DNA of 64,000 bases. It comes from Vanilla planifolia (Eukaryota; Streptophyta; Magnoliopsida; Asparagales; Orchidaceae). Each line of letters starts with the position of its first letter. Position 1 is the stretch's first letter. The stretch spans positions 16,476,385 to 16,540,384 of the forward strand of contig CM043870.1 of the NCBI GenBank assembly GCA_023846275.1, given 5' to 3'. The notes beneath the pieces are model-generated. The model saw only the letters and a list, made by a program, of their open reading frames with translations. It made no database searches and was not told the DNA's origin. The position numbers and the translations under genes were made by a program. Below are positions 1 through 12,030 of this stretch, one piece after another.

Positions 1-639
1 CAATTGTGTTATAAAATTTCACCCTAACTTTTAGTTGAATTTAGAACCCACACAAGCTTTATTATGGATTTAGCTAAAGCATTTCCCTATTCATTTTTTC
101 AACAAGTAGGCACTTTACTTGATCACTTCAACAATTAGAAATTCACTTAAATTAGATGCTACAACAATAAATTTATCTAGAATGCTTATTATTAGATTTA
201 TGTTGAGGTAAACTTGACAAAAGTTCTCTCTACTTCAATAAGAATAATAAAAAAAATAAGAACAAAACAACAATTTTAGGAAAAAAGTAACTTAGGACAA
301 CCTTCCAATATGTTGTGAGGGATGTACAAAACAAAAGCATTCCTTACAACAATGTAAATAAAAGAAGAATAACAAAGCTCCCATTGTAAGGCTAGGTGAG
401 AAATTGTTGCACCAAGTACCTCCTATCACAATCCTTCCACAAATACTTATAAATGAAGAGGCTTTTGAGACACAAAAAGCTCTAGACATTAAGGATAACT
501 TACTAAGATAGTCTTCAAATGTAACAATGAATAGGGATTTGATTGCTAGCTTTCCTAATCCTCTATAATAGGAAATTTCTATGTAGAATAAAGGTAATAT
601 TGACATTTCCCATTGATTCACTAAGGTGTGAATTCAGGC

Positions 640-1640
640 TTTAGAAGATAGCTACCCTATTCAATCAATCTTAAATGATTATCCATGTATTTCTTCATCC
701 TTTTGGTACCATTACTCAAGTTGTTCCTACTTTCTTAGGCATCTCTTGCTCATCTCTAGCATACTTATTGTTGTTGGGTACTTCCTATTAGATGTTTGTT
801 GTATAATCTCCAAGAGAGTATTGGGTTGTTATCCCAAAACTAGCTCAAAAGGACTCAACTCTATTGCTATAGACTTATGATAGAAGTTATAAAAAACTAT
901 GAATTATGCAACAACTCCATCCAATTCTTCTGGCTTGTTGTGACATAATGTCTCAAATATTCTTCTAGTAATTGATTTATTTTATGGGTTTGTACATTGG
1001 TTTCTGGGTGATTAGTTATAAAAAAATTTTAGATTAATTCTCATCAAGTTGAATGTTAAAGTCTAAAACCCTCTCTGCAATATCAAGAATCCCAATCACT
1101 CATAATATCTTTAGATTTGTCGAAATACTTAATGACATGTCAGTAGAATAAGTCAAGAGCTACATTGGATGAACAAGCTAAAGGTGTCATTAAAAATACT
1201 ACACTAAGGCCATGTTATTGAGTTTTGGGAACCCATCAATAAATTTCATGGAAAATGATGTTTTTTGTTTTTCTAGAATTTGAATAAGTTCCAGCAAACT
1301 TGCTTCCTTCACTTAGTCTTATCTTGTTGGCATAGTATACAAGTCTTGACATAGTTCTCAAATCAACCTCCATCTTAGGTCAATAATATGAACTAGATAA
1401 TGGAGCTGACATCCTTTCCTTGCTAGGGTGTCCATCCCACTATGGCTCATAGACCCTTTGAGTTGCTCTCTTTGCAAGCCATCTCTAGAAGGGAAAAAAT
1501 TCTCTTCCATCTTTGGACATATATAGTCCATTCTCAATCCAATATCTTTGAACCATCCTATCTCAAACCTACTCTAATAGCTTATCATAAGCCTCACTTC
1601 TAGAATAATAGACTAAATTCTATACATTAAGTTTTCTACC
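640..1640 (-). pseudogene. Ty3/Gypsy Reina-type integrase remnant
   Basis: Decayed integrase part of a Gypsy polyprotein; integrase inserts element cDNA into the host genome. Read on the minus strand with frameshifts and stops, it shows a degraded HHCC region near 1330-1480, a core stretch FIDGFPKLNN near 1215-1260, LEEYLRHYVTTSQKNWMELL near 890-975, ELSPFELVLG near 815-850, and KRMKKY near 690. These match, in order, the C-terminal half of Reina-lineage chromovirus integrases as I know the family. It continues from the RNase H remnant upstream. The sequence from 1 to 640 may hold the rest of the C-terminus and 3' LTR, but I could not read it. Not functional. Confidence 0.85.
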
Positions 1641-1669
1641 ACCAATATAACAACATAGTTAGAAGTAAA

Positions 1670-2500
1670 TACCTCTTTTTGACTCAGCACATCAACAATC
1701 TAATTGTGCCTACCAATTTTGTGCTCCCATTCAAGTCATATTCTACCAAGATCTCCTACCAATGAGCCGACTTTGATGAAATTTTTTGAGTTTTAAAGAA
1801 GTTATTGGTTACATTATCAGTCTGCAATACAAATGCTTTTCCCAGCAAGTACACCTTCCAAATTTGAAGGTAATACAAAACCATTATCATTTTTTTTCAT
1901 GCATTGAATACTTTTTCTCCTCAATATTAAACTTTCTTCTTCTAAAGTAATGGAGAGGCTTTCCTATACCAAAACCAATTTTCAATCTCTTTTCTAACCA
2001 TATTGCTAATATACATTCTACTTTACTCTTCCCTTTAATTTCATTTTCTCATAAGGATGATAGCAAGGGACAATGTAAGAAGTTGCTTCTTGCATCACCA
2101 TGATCCTGTCAAGGTGAGGCATAAGAGCTATATTTAACTTCTAACAAAAATTAACACTAAAGATTAAATCAAAATCATCTAAAAGAATAACTAATAGATT
2201 GTCCTTCCTTATCAACTTTAATATTGTCATGGCAAAAGCATAAATGATTCCAACCACTTCTTGAGCCTTTGCATTCATTGTTTTTAGAAGACTAAGTCAT
2301 TTTCTTGCCCACAATCGAACCTCTAAATAAGCCTTGTAGCCACAAAGGTTTGTGTCATGCATGTGCCTACCATGACAACAATCTCTAGGCCATTCATCTT
2401 CTTTAAGATGCATTGATAAAGAGTACGTTACAACCATGTCATTACTCAAAGTGTTCAATGTTTCAATTGAATTAGCCACCAAAGGATTAAGTAATTGCTA
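1670..2500 (-). pseudogene. Ty3/Gypsy Reina-type protease tail and RNase H remnant
   Basis: Minus-strand pol segment. From high to low coordinates: DFDLIFSVNFLLEVK (near 2130-2190) and PHLDRIMVMQEATSYIVPC (2071-2130) mark the protease/pre-RT junction. The frame then passes almost directly into RNase H: VYLLGKAFVLQTDNV and NNFFKTQKISSK (about 1760-1860), ending IVDVLSQKE (about 1680-1700), which corresponds to the family's VADALSRKE. The reverse transcriptase domain, normally over 200 residues, is essentially missing, so there is a large internal deletion. Many stops. The lineage call is from motif resemblance, not a search. Confidence 0.8.
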
Positions 2501-2559
2501 ACAATTAATAAGCACAACAACTTCTTGATTAGATTCCTCATTGGTTTTTCAATCACGAG

Positions 2560-3458
2560 AGAATTAAGCCTCTCACACTTGAGGAAATCTTAAACATGAT
2601 GATGTCCATTACACACAAAACAACTTTTCTAATTGTTGGAGTAATGCATACATTTGAAAGAAGATGACTCTTGCTTCACTTTGCCTTTCTCATTCTTCTC
2701 ACCCCAACCATGCTTCTTGGTATCCCTCTTCCATTCCCCTTTGTTTTCTTTTGTTTTTTTATTTAGGTTTTAAAGTGGAATATGAAACTTTGGAGACTGT
2801 TAAGTCAATATGAGTATTGGTAGTAGTGATTGCACTCGACAAGTCTTTCTTATTTTGTTGACAAAGCTCCAATTGTGCCTAAGGTTGCGGTCCATATAAG
2901 AAGTTGAATAACTTATCTTCTTGGGACATATTTTAGATTTCTAGCATCAAAGAGTTGTAGTTATTGACATTATCCCAAACATATCCACTATGTCCTTTCA
3001 ACATTTACATCATCAATGCTCTACATTCTGTCATAATTTTGATCAATTATGATGTACATGCTAGAAATGGTCACCTTTGCATTTGGCACATGAGCAACAT
3101 TGAAGTACTACTCCATATTCTACAATATATTCTCCAACTCCTTAGCCTTCCTACTACCAATGAAGCACTTTGGTTCATGAACCTTTACAAAGTCTCCATT
3201 TTTTGGCTATAAATTGTATTTTTGATTTTCTTATGCATCATGGCCAACTCACAATACACTTTATCTTGCTCATGGTGGATTCTTTTGAAATCCTCAATAT
3301 GGGTTTGCTGAAGCCCCTCCACAATGGACCCCAAATCTACAAGACACTCCAAATGACAAATGAATCTTCCCTATCAGGTGTAACACTAAGAAAGATTTCC
3401 AAGTGTAAAATCCTTTCTCTGAGTTCTTTGTTACCTCCAATTATCTTAATGAATGACA
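2560..3458 (-). pseudogene. Ty3/Gypsy Reina-type gag remnant
   Basis: Structural (capsid/nucleocapsid) part of the same minus-strand Gypsy element. Readable pieces include KELENILWNMEQYFNVAHV (about 3080-3160), EDKLFNFLYGPQP (about 2880-2930) and a zinc-knuckle relic SCFVCNGHHHV...KCE (about 2577-2625). In the knuckle the third cysteine position is replaced and a stop falls inside. The gag retrotransposon domain followed by one CCHC knuckle is the normal order for this lineage. It starts just after a primer-binding site. The short plus-strand open frames here are shadows of it. Confidence 0.82.
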
Positions 3459-3471
3459 ACTTTAATACCAA
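3459..3471 (-). other. primer-binding site (initiator Met tRNA)
   Basis: The minus strand reads TTGGTATTAAAG, a two-change version of the plant LTR primer site TGGTATCAGAGC. It lies directly upstream of the gag remnant, so the element's 5' LTR should begin just above 3472. I could not fix the LTR's other end. Confidence 0.6.
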
Positions 3472-3870
3472 CTATCATAGGGTCAATTGTTACAATCTCA
3501 AAATTTTAGAATAATCTTCTTCCCTTGTGGGGCCTAAAAACCCTACTTCTTAGTCCAGCCTATTCAAAATTCCCAAATGCATAGAATATGTGAATTATGA
3601 TTGGAAAAATGTTTCTTATAATTTGGATTTTGCTAACATAGCAATATACTAACTGTGAAAAACACATCTATAATGACAATTCATAGGAACCATGGCAACA
3701 CCTCTTTATACATTTCAGAAGAAATTAATTCAAATTAAGCGGGTAATTTTCCTAACGTGACCAATCATTGATCAGTGCATAACACTAAATTCTCAAATTC
3801 ACTCGTCCTTAAGTGTACTATACAATCCTTGTAAAAATTCACTAAATTTAAGAGTGTGACACATGACAAT
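3472..3870 (-). other. probable 5' LTR remnant, limits unresolved
   Basis: Non-coding stretch between the Gypsy primer site and the next Copia gag fragment. By position it should hold the minus-strand 5' LTR of the Reina-type element. No TATA box or terminal TG/CA pair could be assigned with confidence. Confidence 0.3.
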
Positions 3871-3879
3871 GTCAAGTGA

Positions 3880-4390
3880 ATAGTATTTGACATCATATAT
3901 CTCCATGATAACATCATTTTGGCATGCTCATAAGAATCTTACTTAAAATATCATGATTAGTAAATGTTTTTCCATTAGATTACAATCATTCATTAAAAAT
4001 GTTGATAAATCTATTAAACATTTGAAAGATTGACTCACCATTCTTCATGCTAATTAATTTGAAATAATGTGTTAAAATATTTATCATTGATCCATTAACC
4101 TCACTTGTACCTTCATAAGTTATAACTTATCCATCCCATATTTCATTTGAAAGTTTAGCATGCATACCTTAGGGTATACATCTAGAGTGAGTGCTCAAGA
4201 TAGACATGTTATAACAGTAACATTACGTTTTGCACAAGAAATATCTAAGGCGGTCCATTCACTAAAAGATTTTTTAAGTTCGTTTTTGTTTACAAATTTC
4301 GTAGGGTTTGAACACCTTACTTGAATTAAATTCCACATTTTAAAATCGATATATTGCAAATATTACATCATAAACATTTTGTAAAATAAA
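3880..4390 (-). pseudogene. Ty1/Copia gag remnant (UBN2-type)
   Basis: Minus-strand fragment of a Copia gag, the particle-forming protein. Readable pieces are NEIWDG, ITYEGTSEVNGSMINILTHY, SMKNGESIFQMFNRFINIFN and KTFTNHDILSKILMSMPK. They line up with the usual EIWD-LEVTYEGT-QVKE...ESI-MF-RF...LRSLPK series of Sirevirus-like gag. It is separate from the Gypsy gag next to it. No zinc knuckle or downstream pol is attached, so this is an isolated relic. Confidence 0.75.
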
Positions 4391-7030
4391 AAAGAAACTT
4401 TATAAAATAGAGGAGTTTTTGTGATTGATTATTTCTTGGACAAAACAATGCCAAGTAGGATTGATTGTGTTGTCAACATACTCTTTGGATGTTAAGACAT
4501 TAAGTGACCTAGATTTAATTTGGCTCTTTGGCCCTTGGCAACCTTGGAGAGTGGCAATTGGGTGATTTTACAAAATTCAAGTTTTACAAAAATTTAAATA
4601 AAAATAGCAAATAAGTGCCAATATAAAGCTAGCTACAAAGATAAGAATAATAAAAACGATTTGGTGAATTAGCCCCTAACCCTTAGATATATGTCCACCA
4701 CCAACAAAATTTGTTTGAGCCAATACTCACAACCATTCTTCATAAATGTTGATGAAGAAGCTTCTTACACCTTGTCTTTTTGAATTAAGAAAAAGTACAA
4801 ACCTAATTGTTCCAACACCAATCTTAAGAGAATGCTCCCTCAAAGTCCTACATTAAGATTTAGGTCATACACTTCTAAGAGAACTTTACAACAAACATTT
4901 CTCACCATCTCTTAGCAAGTTGAGTAGAAAATTTGATGAAGCTAAAGATTGAAAGAAAAGAGGATTGCCTCAAGGAATGAGTATTAATGAATGCTTTTAA
5001 TTTTCTTAAGTGAATTTCTTTTTAGTGTCCCTTGTGGTCTCTTTAACAAAGACAAATGAAGTTTATTTACAACAACTATTTAAGCCAATGTTCTCCATGA
5101 ATGCCTTAAAAACCATTATGAAAAATTAACCCCAAAAGTCAACAACTATTAAAGCTTTCTTTCATGCAATATATTTTATTTATAGTTACTTATCTATAGA
5201 TTTCCTATGCACATAAATTAATTAATAATTAAATTTATTCAAGATTGAGTTGTTATTATAAAAATTATGGATGTACTATATTGGGCTTATTAAGCTAACA
5301 AATCTTTCTATTATTAATTGAATAAAATCATGCCTCCTCAATGTATTGGTTAGTCTCAAAGTGAAGTTCATTCTAATATTTTCATATGATACCTTTGGTA
5401 TTTATAAAGGTGTATAAAGAACTATGTTTGCTTTAATATCCATTAACACTTAACAAGTTCTACAATTACTAACTACCTTAGCTACCAATCTTTTCAATTT
5501 AAGGCAATAAATATTATCCTTTATTAAATTAGTAGTTTTGTCTCTACTAAAATACCCTCCAAAATGTTCAACATACATTTCTTAAACAATGTGTAGTTTG
5601 GCCTTAAAATACATGAATCTCTCAAGATAAGGTTCAAAATATAGCCAGGTGGATTAAAAAATGAAGCATTATAAATTTCTCTAAAATTCTTACATTTAAC
5701 ATATGCATATCTAATTCTATCAAAAGGTATAACTTCAATGTTCACCATAAAAAAAAAACTAAAGACAGTATACACAAAGCATTTGTTAGTTTGTTTACAC
5801 GTCCATAATAGTGTTTTTAAAAAATAAATTATAGTTGTGCAATCCACTTACCTTGTTTAGGTTTTAACTTAGATTATGAATTAATATGCCTTTTAGACTT
5901 GATGATTGGATAAGAAAATAAACTCCTGAATAAATCCTACAATGTCTAAGATTTCTACTATTGCATACAACTTCTACTATCATAATTTGAGTAATTCAAA
6001 ATCTGGCCTATATCATTTTCTACTAAAGAAACTAAGAATATGCCTTGTTAATTGAGAAAACTTCTAAACATGACCAACTATTACTCCCACTCAAATAACT
6101 AAAAAATATCCTTTAAATTGAAACAAAATATGTTGAACCAATAAGACACCCATCTTCTATCTTAATCTTCTTCCTTCATTACCTTAAAAACCAAGTTATC
6201 ACTCAGTAACCAAACAATCTTAAATAATATTTTTGTTTCCTATTAATCTCTAGATTTAATTTCATATTAATTTGTGGGTCTTCGAGAAATAGCAATAAAG
6301 CTCTTCTAAATGTTTTGAATTCATGTTTTAATTAAATAACATGTTGCTTCTAATATAGGGATTGCTAAAAGAAAACTTCAAGAAAAATAAACCATTGCAT
6401 GGAAGATACTCCACAAAGTTATATAATGGTATCTTATATTGTTGAATTAAATCACCCACCTACTTGGATTAAGATTATTGGCATTCCTAACCATTTTACT
6501 TGAAGAAATTAGATGATCCATTAATAGTTTCCCATACTGCATATGATATACCTACTTGGGAACTTGAATAGGTCTTCTTATCCCTAAGATCAAGAGTCAT
6601 ACAAATCTTACTTTATATTAATTTAAATAGTAGAGAGTAGGAGGTGGCTAATGTGTTCATTTAACGAATGGCCATAGACTGAATAAAGTATACCACCAAT
6701 CATATGAATAGAATACCTTATTATTGAGCTTATAGAACATGGTAGGGGCATTTGTGAGTCAAAACCCAAAGAACTTAAGAGAGGATAGCTCTACATAACC
6801 TATGGGGGACAATAACAATGTCAACTAGGGAGCATGAGGGATGAAATCTAGATATCTTCTTTATAAGGTTCACCACCTACAAGCATCTTAGAATAACTTT
6901 TTCAAGAAAAAAATACCACAATTGGTGAGCTCCACAAGGTCCTTCTCTCATATATCATTTGGATTGAAAAGATTCAAGGAATCTTTACTATTCAAAAGAT
7001 TATGTATAATTGGAACATCAAATGATGACT
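4391..7030. other. unassigned AT-rich intergenic sequence
   Basis: No protein family recognised. The stretch 4640-5110 has the texture of a decayed LTR, but no ends or TATA box could be fixed. A 107-codon open frame on the minus strand at 5524-5847 resembles nothing I know. Confidence 0.5.
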
Positions 7031-7520
7031 TTTCCTAGAGCTCTTCTAAGAGAACCTCCTAAATTAAGACTCAAGCTTAAACTAGTCTATTTTCTAACTT
7101 TAACCCAAACTCTCTTTGAACTCATGGCCTCCATTTCTAAAGACTTAAGCTTAAACTAGTCTATTTTCTAACTTTAACCCAAACTCTCTTTGAACTCATG
7201 GCCTCCATTTCTAACCTTCTTAAAACTTTTTCTCAAATAATTCCATGAATAAAATAGTTTTTCCATTATAAAAATATTAAAATTAAGCCCATTATTAAGA
7301 AGCATCAAAGTTTCCCTCAAAATTACATATTAGTAAGCTCAAGTCATCCCTTTACACACCTCATATTCTCTTTTGATGGTTTGGCTAAAATTCATAAGAT
7401 TCTCCTATAATATAGGCTCCTTTATGTACAATTCTTTCTTTTTTCACAACTTGGTTCATTACCTCTACCATTAATAACATCACTTACTTTACTACAAACC
7501 ATCACTTTTTAGTATATTAG
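7030..7520. repeat. dispersed repeat, copy 1 (pairs with 10830-11240)
   Basis: Shares a long series of words in the same order and orientation with 10830-11240: agaacctcct, aaactctctt, cataagattctcct versus tacaagattctcct, and cacaacttggtt. The copies are heavily diverged, with indels. Copy 1 contains the 74-bp duplication. The family is unknown; it may be a decayed transposon read on the minus strand. Confidence 0.6.
7067..7214. repeat. 74-bp direct tandem duplication
   Basis: Unit 1 is 7067-7140 and unit 2 is 7141-7214. They differ at one base I can see (c at 7071, t at 7145). Such identity in an otherwise strongly diverged repeat implies a much younger local duplication. Confidence 0.95.
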
Positions 7521-8190
7521 AGTGAGTCTATCTTATGTTCCATCTATTATGATGATACAAAGAATTTTGAAGAGCCTTTGAGAATTTCGAGGATTTTGGA
7601 GGAGAACTAAAGATTATGAAAATTTTTATAAATTGTTTTATGGGTGGGAGGAATAAAAATTTTAATAATTAATAAGACCATAAATAAGGTAACATTAAAA
7701 TTTTAAAAGTACATTCTTCATTTCTTATTGTAGAATCATCTCAACTTAATGATTTGCTTATTAGGTTACAAACACATAAATTATGATTGTGATACATAGT
7801 GGATTGAGTGAACCTATCATAAAACTTATGAGTAAAAACTAAATGGGCAAGGACATCTTAAATACTTTTTAGCCTACTTAAATAGCTTTGTTTTGGTGTT
7901 CGAGTTGAATATATTTAGATAACTATTTTTATAGTGTGTTAGTGCTTTACTTTTGTTCTTATTTTATTATTACTTTAAAAATAATCTATTTTTTCATATA
8001 TTTATTTCATTGTTAACTTCACCATTAAATAAAACTCTTTGCTTTAATGAAATATTGGATCATTACCTTAAAAAATTATCAACTTCATTATTTATATTTT
8101 TATATTAGTTAAAAAATGCATGAAAATATAATATTTATATTTCCCAATGGTTCAACCAAGTACATCAAAGCACTCAGGATATTCCTTTTC
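7521..8190. other. unassigned AT-rich sequence
   Basis: No recognisable coding motif, LTR end or repeat was found in this stretch. Confidence 0.5.
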
Positions 8191-8199
8191 AGATAGCTA

Positions 8200-8790
8200 T
8201 GATAATCTTTAGTTATCACATCTGACATGTAAGCTCCATGCTTGTCGTTACTATTCATAAATGGACATTAACATTCTACGATGATGATTCTAGTAATTGC
8301 ATTGAGCATGGATGTCTCATGGATGCGCTCATCATTCATATTTGGACATCTTTGTACTAAGATGTAGCTTCTCATCTCTACATCAGACATGTTCGCTTTA
8401 TCAATGCCTATATGTTCATATCTAGACATCTTTGTAATATGAAGATACCTCTTGGGACTATGTTAAGAAAGTACACTCAGTGAATACAAAGTCAATGCAA
8501 TCATATTGTCATTATTGTGCATTCCATTGGATCAAGAAGTACGATATTGCACTTGGGTGATTACATTGACAAGTTACAATACTCTATAGTTACTTTATTA
8601 GACAAATATGCTACATGTGCACTACTACTATTTATAATTGGACATCGTCATTTTATAAGGAAGCCTCTTATTACCACATTAGACAAATATGATATGCTGT
8701 AAACGCATACACAGTGATATGATATTATTGTTCTTGAACATCTTACTTGATCAGACAAGTATGTCACATTTCATGGGTAATTGCAAATGC
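8200..8790. repeat. degenerate tandem array, period about 80 bp
   Basis: A core resembling ATTCATATTTGGACATCTTT recurs at about 8253, 8334, 8414, 8497, 8561, 8631 and 8715, giving spacings of 81, 80, 83, 64, 70 and 84. A second element resembling CATCAGACATGT recurs near 8218, 8380, 8598, 8679 and 8753. So there are about seven diverged units, the best being units 2 and 3. The short open frame at 8517-8702 lies inside and is not a gene. This may be a small satellite relic or the repeated part of an LTR or untranslated region. Confidence 0.7.
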
Positions 8791-9029
8791 ACTAGTTGAA
8801 TCAAGGCAAACTAGACCACTTCAATCATAGTAACTAAATCAAGTTAATTAGTATTAGATATCAAATTATAACAATCAAGGAAAGATATAGAACTTATTTC
8901 ATAAAATAAAATTCTTTTTTATCAAAACCAAATCTATATTGATCATCTTGTGAATAAAGTAATAACTCAATTGTAGATTGAATAAATTTGGTGTAACATT
9001 AGCTAAGATGAAAAAATTGGTAGATCCAG

Positions 9030-9410
9030 TTAGCATAGCACCCACATCATGTTTTCTTAAAGATCATAAAGATGACCATTATAACCTACACAATAATGTT
9101 AAGGTAGAGGATTTCATATTTGATGGTGCATATAGTCCTTATAAATTTTTTGATTAGTTAAATCAACTGGATTATAATAAAAAGGTTATTATTAAAGGAA
9201 AAAATATAGTCCTACACATTATGATCAAAATTATGAAAATATTAATATGTTGGCAATTCAAATTTGCTTTTAATATTTGCTCCACTCATTGGCACAAATT
9301 TTTCTAGGAATATTCAATTTGATTGAAAAACTATTTCTTTAAGGATAATCAAAATATTGGCATGCGTGAGTTGTCCAATCGTTTGGTCAAGGTGGCATGA
9401 CACTTTCAAA
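9030..9410 (+). pseudogene. possible Ty3/Gypsy gag fragment
   Basis: The plus strand reads NVKVEDFIFDGAYSPYKFFD followed by LNQLDYNKK. This resembles the start of Gypsy gag domains (K-V-x-P-x-F-x-G-x-x-x-P-x-x-F-x-x-W-L). The following 250 bases hold only weak similarity and several stops. Flanks are non-coding. The call rests on one motif and could be chance. Confidence 0.4.
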
Positions 9411-10820
9411 TAATGATAAAAAGAAATAAAAATAAGAAAACTAAACTAAAAAAACTAAAGTGACCCACCTTAGTTTTACGGAGCCAAAAAAAATATTTTG
9501 GGCTTATTTTTGCACATTTCTACTTCTTTTCCATGTGCATATAAAAATGATTTTTATTATATTATTTTATCAAGCAACACATTAGATACAATAATTTTAG
9601 AATTATTAAATCAATGAAACTTTGAAAATTTGATGGTAGTGAGTAGTTGTTAATGTGCACTTATCTAAGGAATTATATATTTTCATTATTTAAAAATTTT
9701 GATTTGAGAACTATTGAATTATGTAAGTACATAAGTGTTACTAAAAATTTTTTAAATTTGTTGTTATATATAGTTCTTAAAATTTTTTTAATATTCTTTC
9801 TACTTTATGAAATATTAATGCATAGAAAATAATTTCATGCAAAGCTAATAAAAACTCCTTGATGTTCTCTTCACTTAAATATTTGATTACTATCTTTTAT
9901 CTATTGTTCCTACATTTATTTTGTTCCTTGAGATTTCATATGTAATAGAATAACTATCATTCGCCCAAAATGCTCTTCAATGAGAAGGAGGTAGATAAGT
10001 TAGGACCAAATTTGAATAAGATACAATTGGAGTGTCACCTACAAGGAAAATTTTTTTTATTATTGGGATGGTCTAATGTAAAATAGGTTGTACCAAAAGG
10101 TTGGTCACAAGACAAAATTTATCAAGCTTAAACTAATACTATTTTGGGCCATATTAGAGCCAACTAAGAAAAGGCCTCTAAAGCATTTTTTAAGAGATTC
10201 AAATCACTTATTAGATCCAACGTGTCATATAGGTCATTTGTGGGATAGTCATAAGCATTAGAATCATTCTTGGATGCTTTTAAGGTGGTACCACCTTCTT
10301 AAGATATGAACGAGGGACTACCAATATAGGAATAGAGACACATTACATTTGAGGTTATATTCCCTATACATTTTGGCATAATCTTTTAGATTTTGTGGAA
10401 TTTGCACATTTTTTTAATTTATGGTTTGTTTTTTCATGTAAACATTTGATAAATTAATAAAATAAAATAATTGATCTTGGATATAAATTTATTTGTGGCT
10501 TGAGTACCACTCCCCCCCATCTTTAACCCTTAGTGAGAGATTGGATTTTTTTCTTTCTCTCTTCCTAATGTCCTTTTTCCAATAAGATTACCTCAATTAA
10601 CTATCCAAACAACACCAACTTCTATTTCTACTCAACTAAAAAAAATCCCTAAAATAGAACTAAATTTCCTTCAATCTGGAAGCTACATGTTCTATCTTTT
10701 TTAAACATCTTGCACTATCACCCCTTTAACCCAAACTTTCACTCACCAATCTAAACTCACTCAAATAATCTTGTGCACCTATCCACATTCTTTGAACCTT
10801 AATTATAAACCATACAAGCC
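9411..10820. other. unassigned AT-rich sequence
   Basis: No protein motif assigned. The 10480-10560 part is pyrimidine-rich with a short C run at 10511-10517, like an LTR tail, but no primer site follows. Confidence 0.4.
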
Positions 10821-10829
10821 ACTTCTCTT

Positions 10830-11240
10830 CACCTTTTCTAGGAGAACCTCCTTAACTAAGCCCTATGCATAAAGTAACCTATTTTCTGTGTCTTGTCTAA
10901 ACTCTCTTCAAGATAATGGTCAATATGTCCAACCATCCTAGACTTTGCTCTCATGTTATAAATAACTAAACTAGTCATTTCCCTTACAATCTAAAAATCA
11001 ATCCTATCCTTAAGAAACACTAAATTTTTGCTCTCTGTTCTTCCCCAATCTCCAATAGAATCTCACACATTTAGGATAAGTTATCCCCTCACACAACTTA
11101 AATCTCCTTTGAATGCCACAACCAAAATCTACAAGATTCTCCTTTATTCTTTCTTCACAACTTGGTTTAACACATCAACCGTTAGCAAGGTCATCTACCC
11201 TACAAAACCTCCATCATTGAGGCATGAAAAACCTAAAAAA
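10830..11240. repeat. dispersed repeat, copy 2 (pairs with 7030-7520)
   Basis: Collinear diverged copy of 7030-7520. Shared landmarks include ctaggagaacctcc, aaactctcttcaa, tacaagattctcctt and ttcacaacttggttt. It lacks the 74-bp duplication, which supports that duplication being later. Confidence 0.6.
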
Positions 11241-11410
11241 TAGAATCATATCTATGAGTAGTTTTATCAAAATTGGAATTACCTTAGATTTTGATACTTC
11301 TTGATTCCATTTGTTAAATAATTGAACATTACATTCTTTTAATGATTGAAGTTTGTTAAGTAGAGTCAATTCTTTATGGTCCACAAAAATCTTAAAATTT
11401 TGTTTTAACA
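11218..11410. repeat. dispersed repeat B, copy 1 (pairs with 13460-13640)
   Basis: Similar to 13460-13640: gcatgaaaaacctaaaaaat against gcatgaagttcttaaaaaaa, then atctatgagtag, atcaaaattggaatta and catttgttaa, in order. On the minus strand this copy has an open frame including KIFVDHKELTLL, faintly like a retroelement RNase H strand (x-x-x-TDHK-x-L), but copy 2 does not keep it open. Confidence 0.5.
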
Positions 11411-11419
11411 CAATAAATT

Positions 11420-12030
11420 AGTTTTATGTTTCAAAAGCACCATTTAATTTCAAGAAAATGTTTGCATAATACAATGTCAAAGTTTTTTTGGATAAAAAGT
11501 TAATAATTTAATCCAATAAATATTGGGGAGAAATCATAATACATTATTAAAAACATCCATGAACCATCCTTTGATGATATCTAGAATGGGAGAGTTTGAA
11601 TGATGGTGGTGAAGTGTAACGATATGTTTTAGGTTTAAGTTTTTATGCACAAAATAAATATTATGGAATTATTTAATTTGTGCTTAATATTTTGCCCCTC
11701 ACATTGATTAAAAGAGAATAACCCAATGAGCTTATGATGGTAATTAATGATTGCAACAATTGGGAATATCTATCTCTATTTTAAAATCAAATGCATACTT
11801 ATAATAAGAACATAGATGTTAATCGAGAATCCATACAAGCATCCAATGAAAATGTTTGCATTGTCAAACACCCATATGGGCATCCAATGAAAATGGTTGG
11901 AAATTCATGTGTGGAGGTCATTAGCTAAATTAATCATTAAAGAAAGGCATTTTATTATCTTAACACACATTCTGTAAACAAATTGCTTCGTTATCTACCT
12001 TTTTTAGAATACAATAGTGTTATGAATCAT
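11420..12030. other. unassigned AT-rich sequence
   Basis: No recognisable motif. It lies between dispersed repeat B and the Copia gag fragment and may include that element's lost leader. Confidence 0.4.

Noticed and set aside
2964..3514. Plus-strand open frames of 82 and 114 codons
   Set aside because: They are antisense shadows of the minus-strand Gypsy gag.
5524..5847. 107-codon minus-strand open frame
   Set aside because: No domain, signal or neighbouring context. Frames of this length are expected by chance in 64 kb and among decayed elements.
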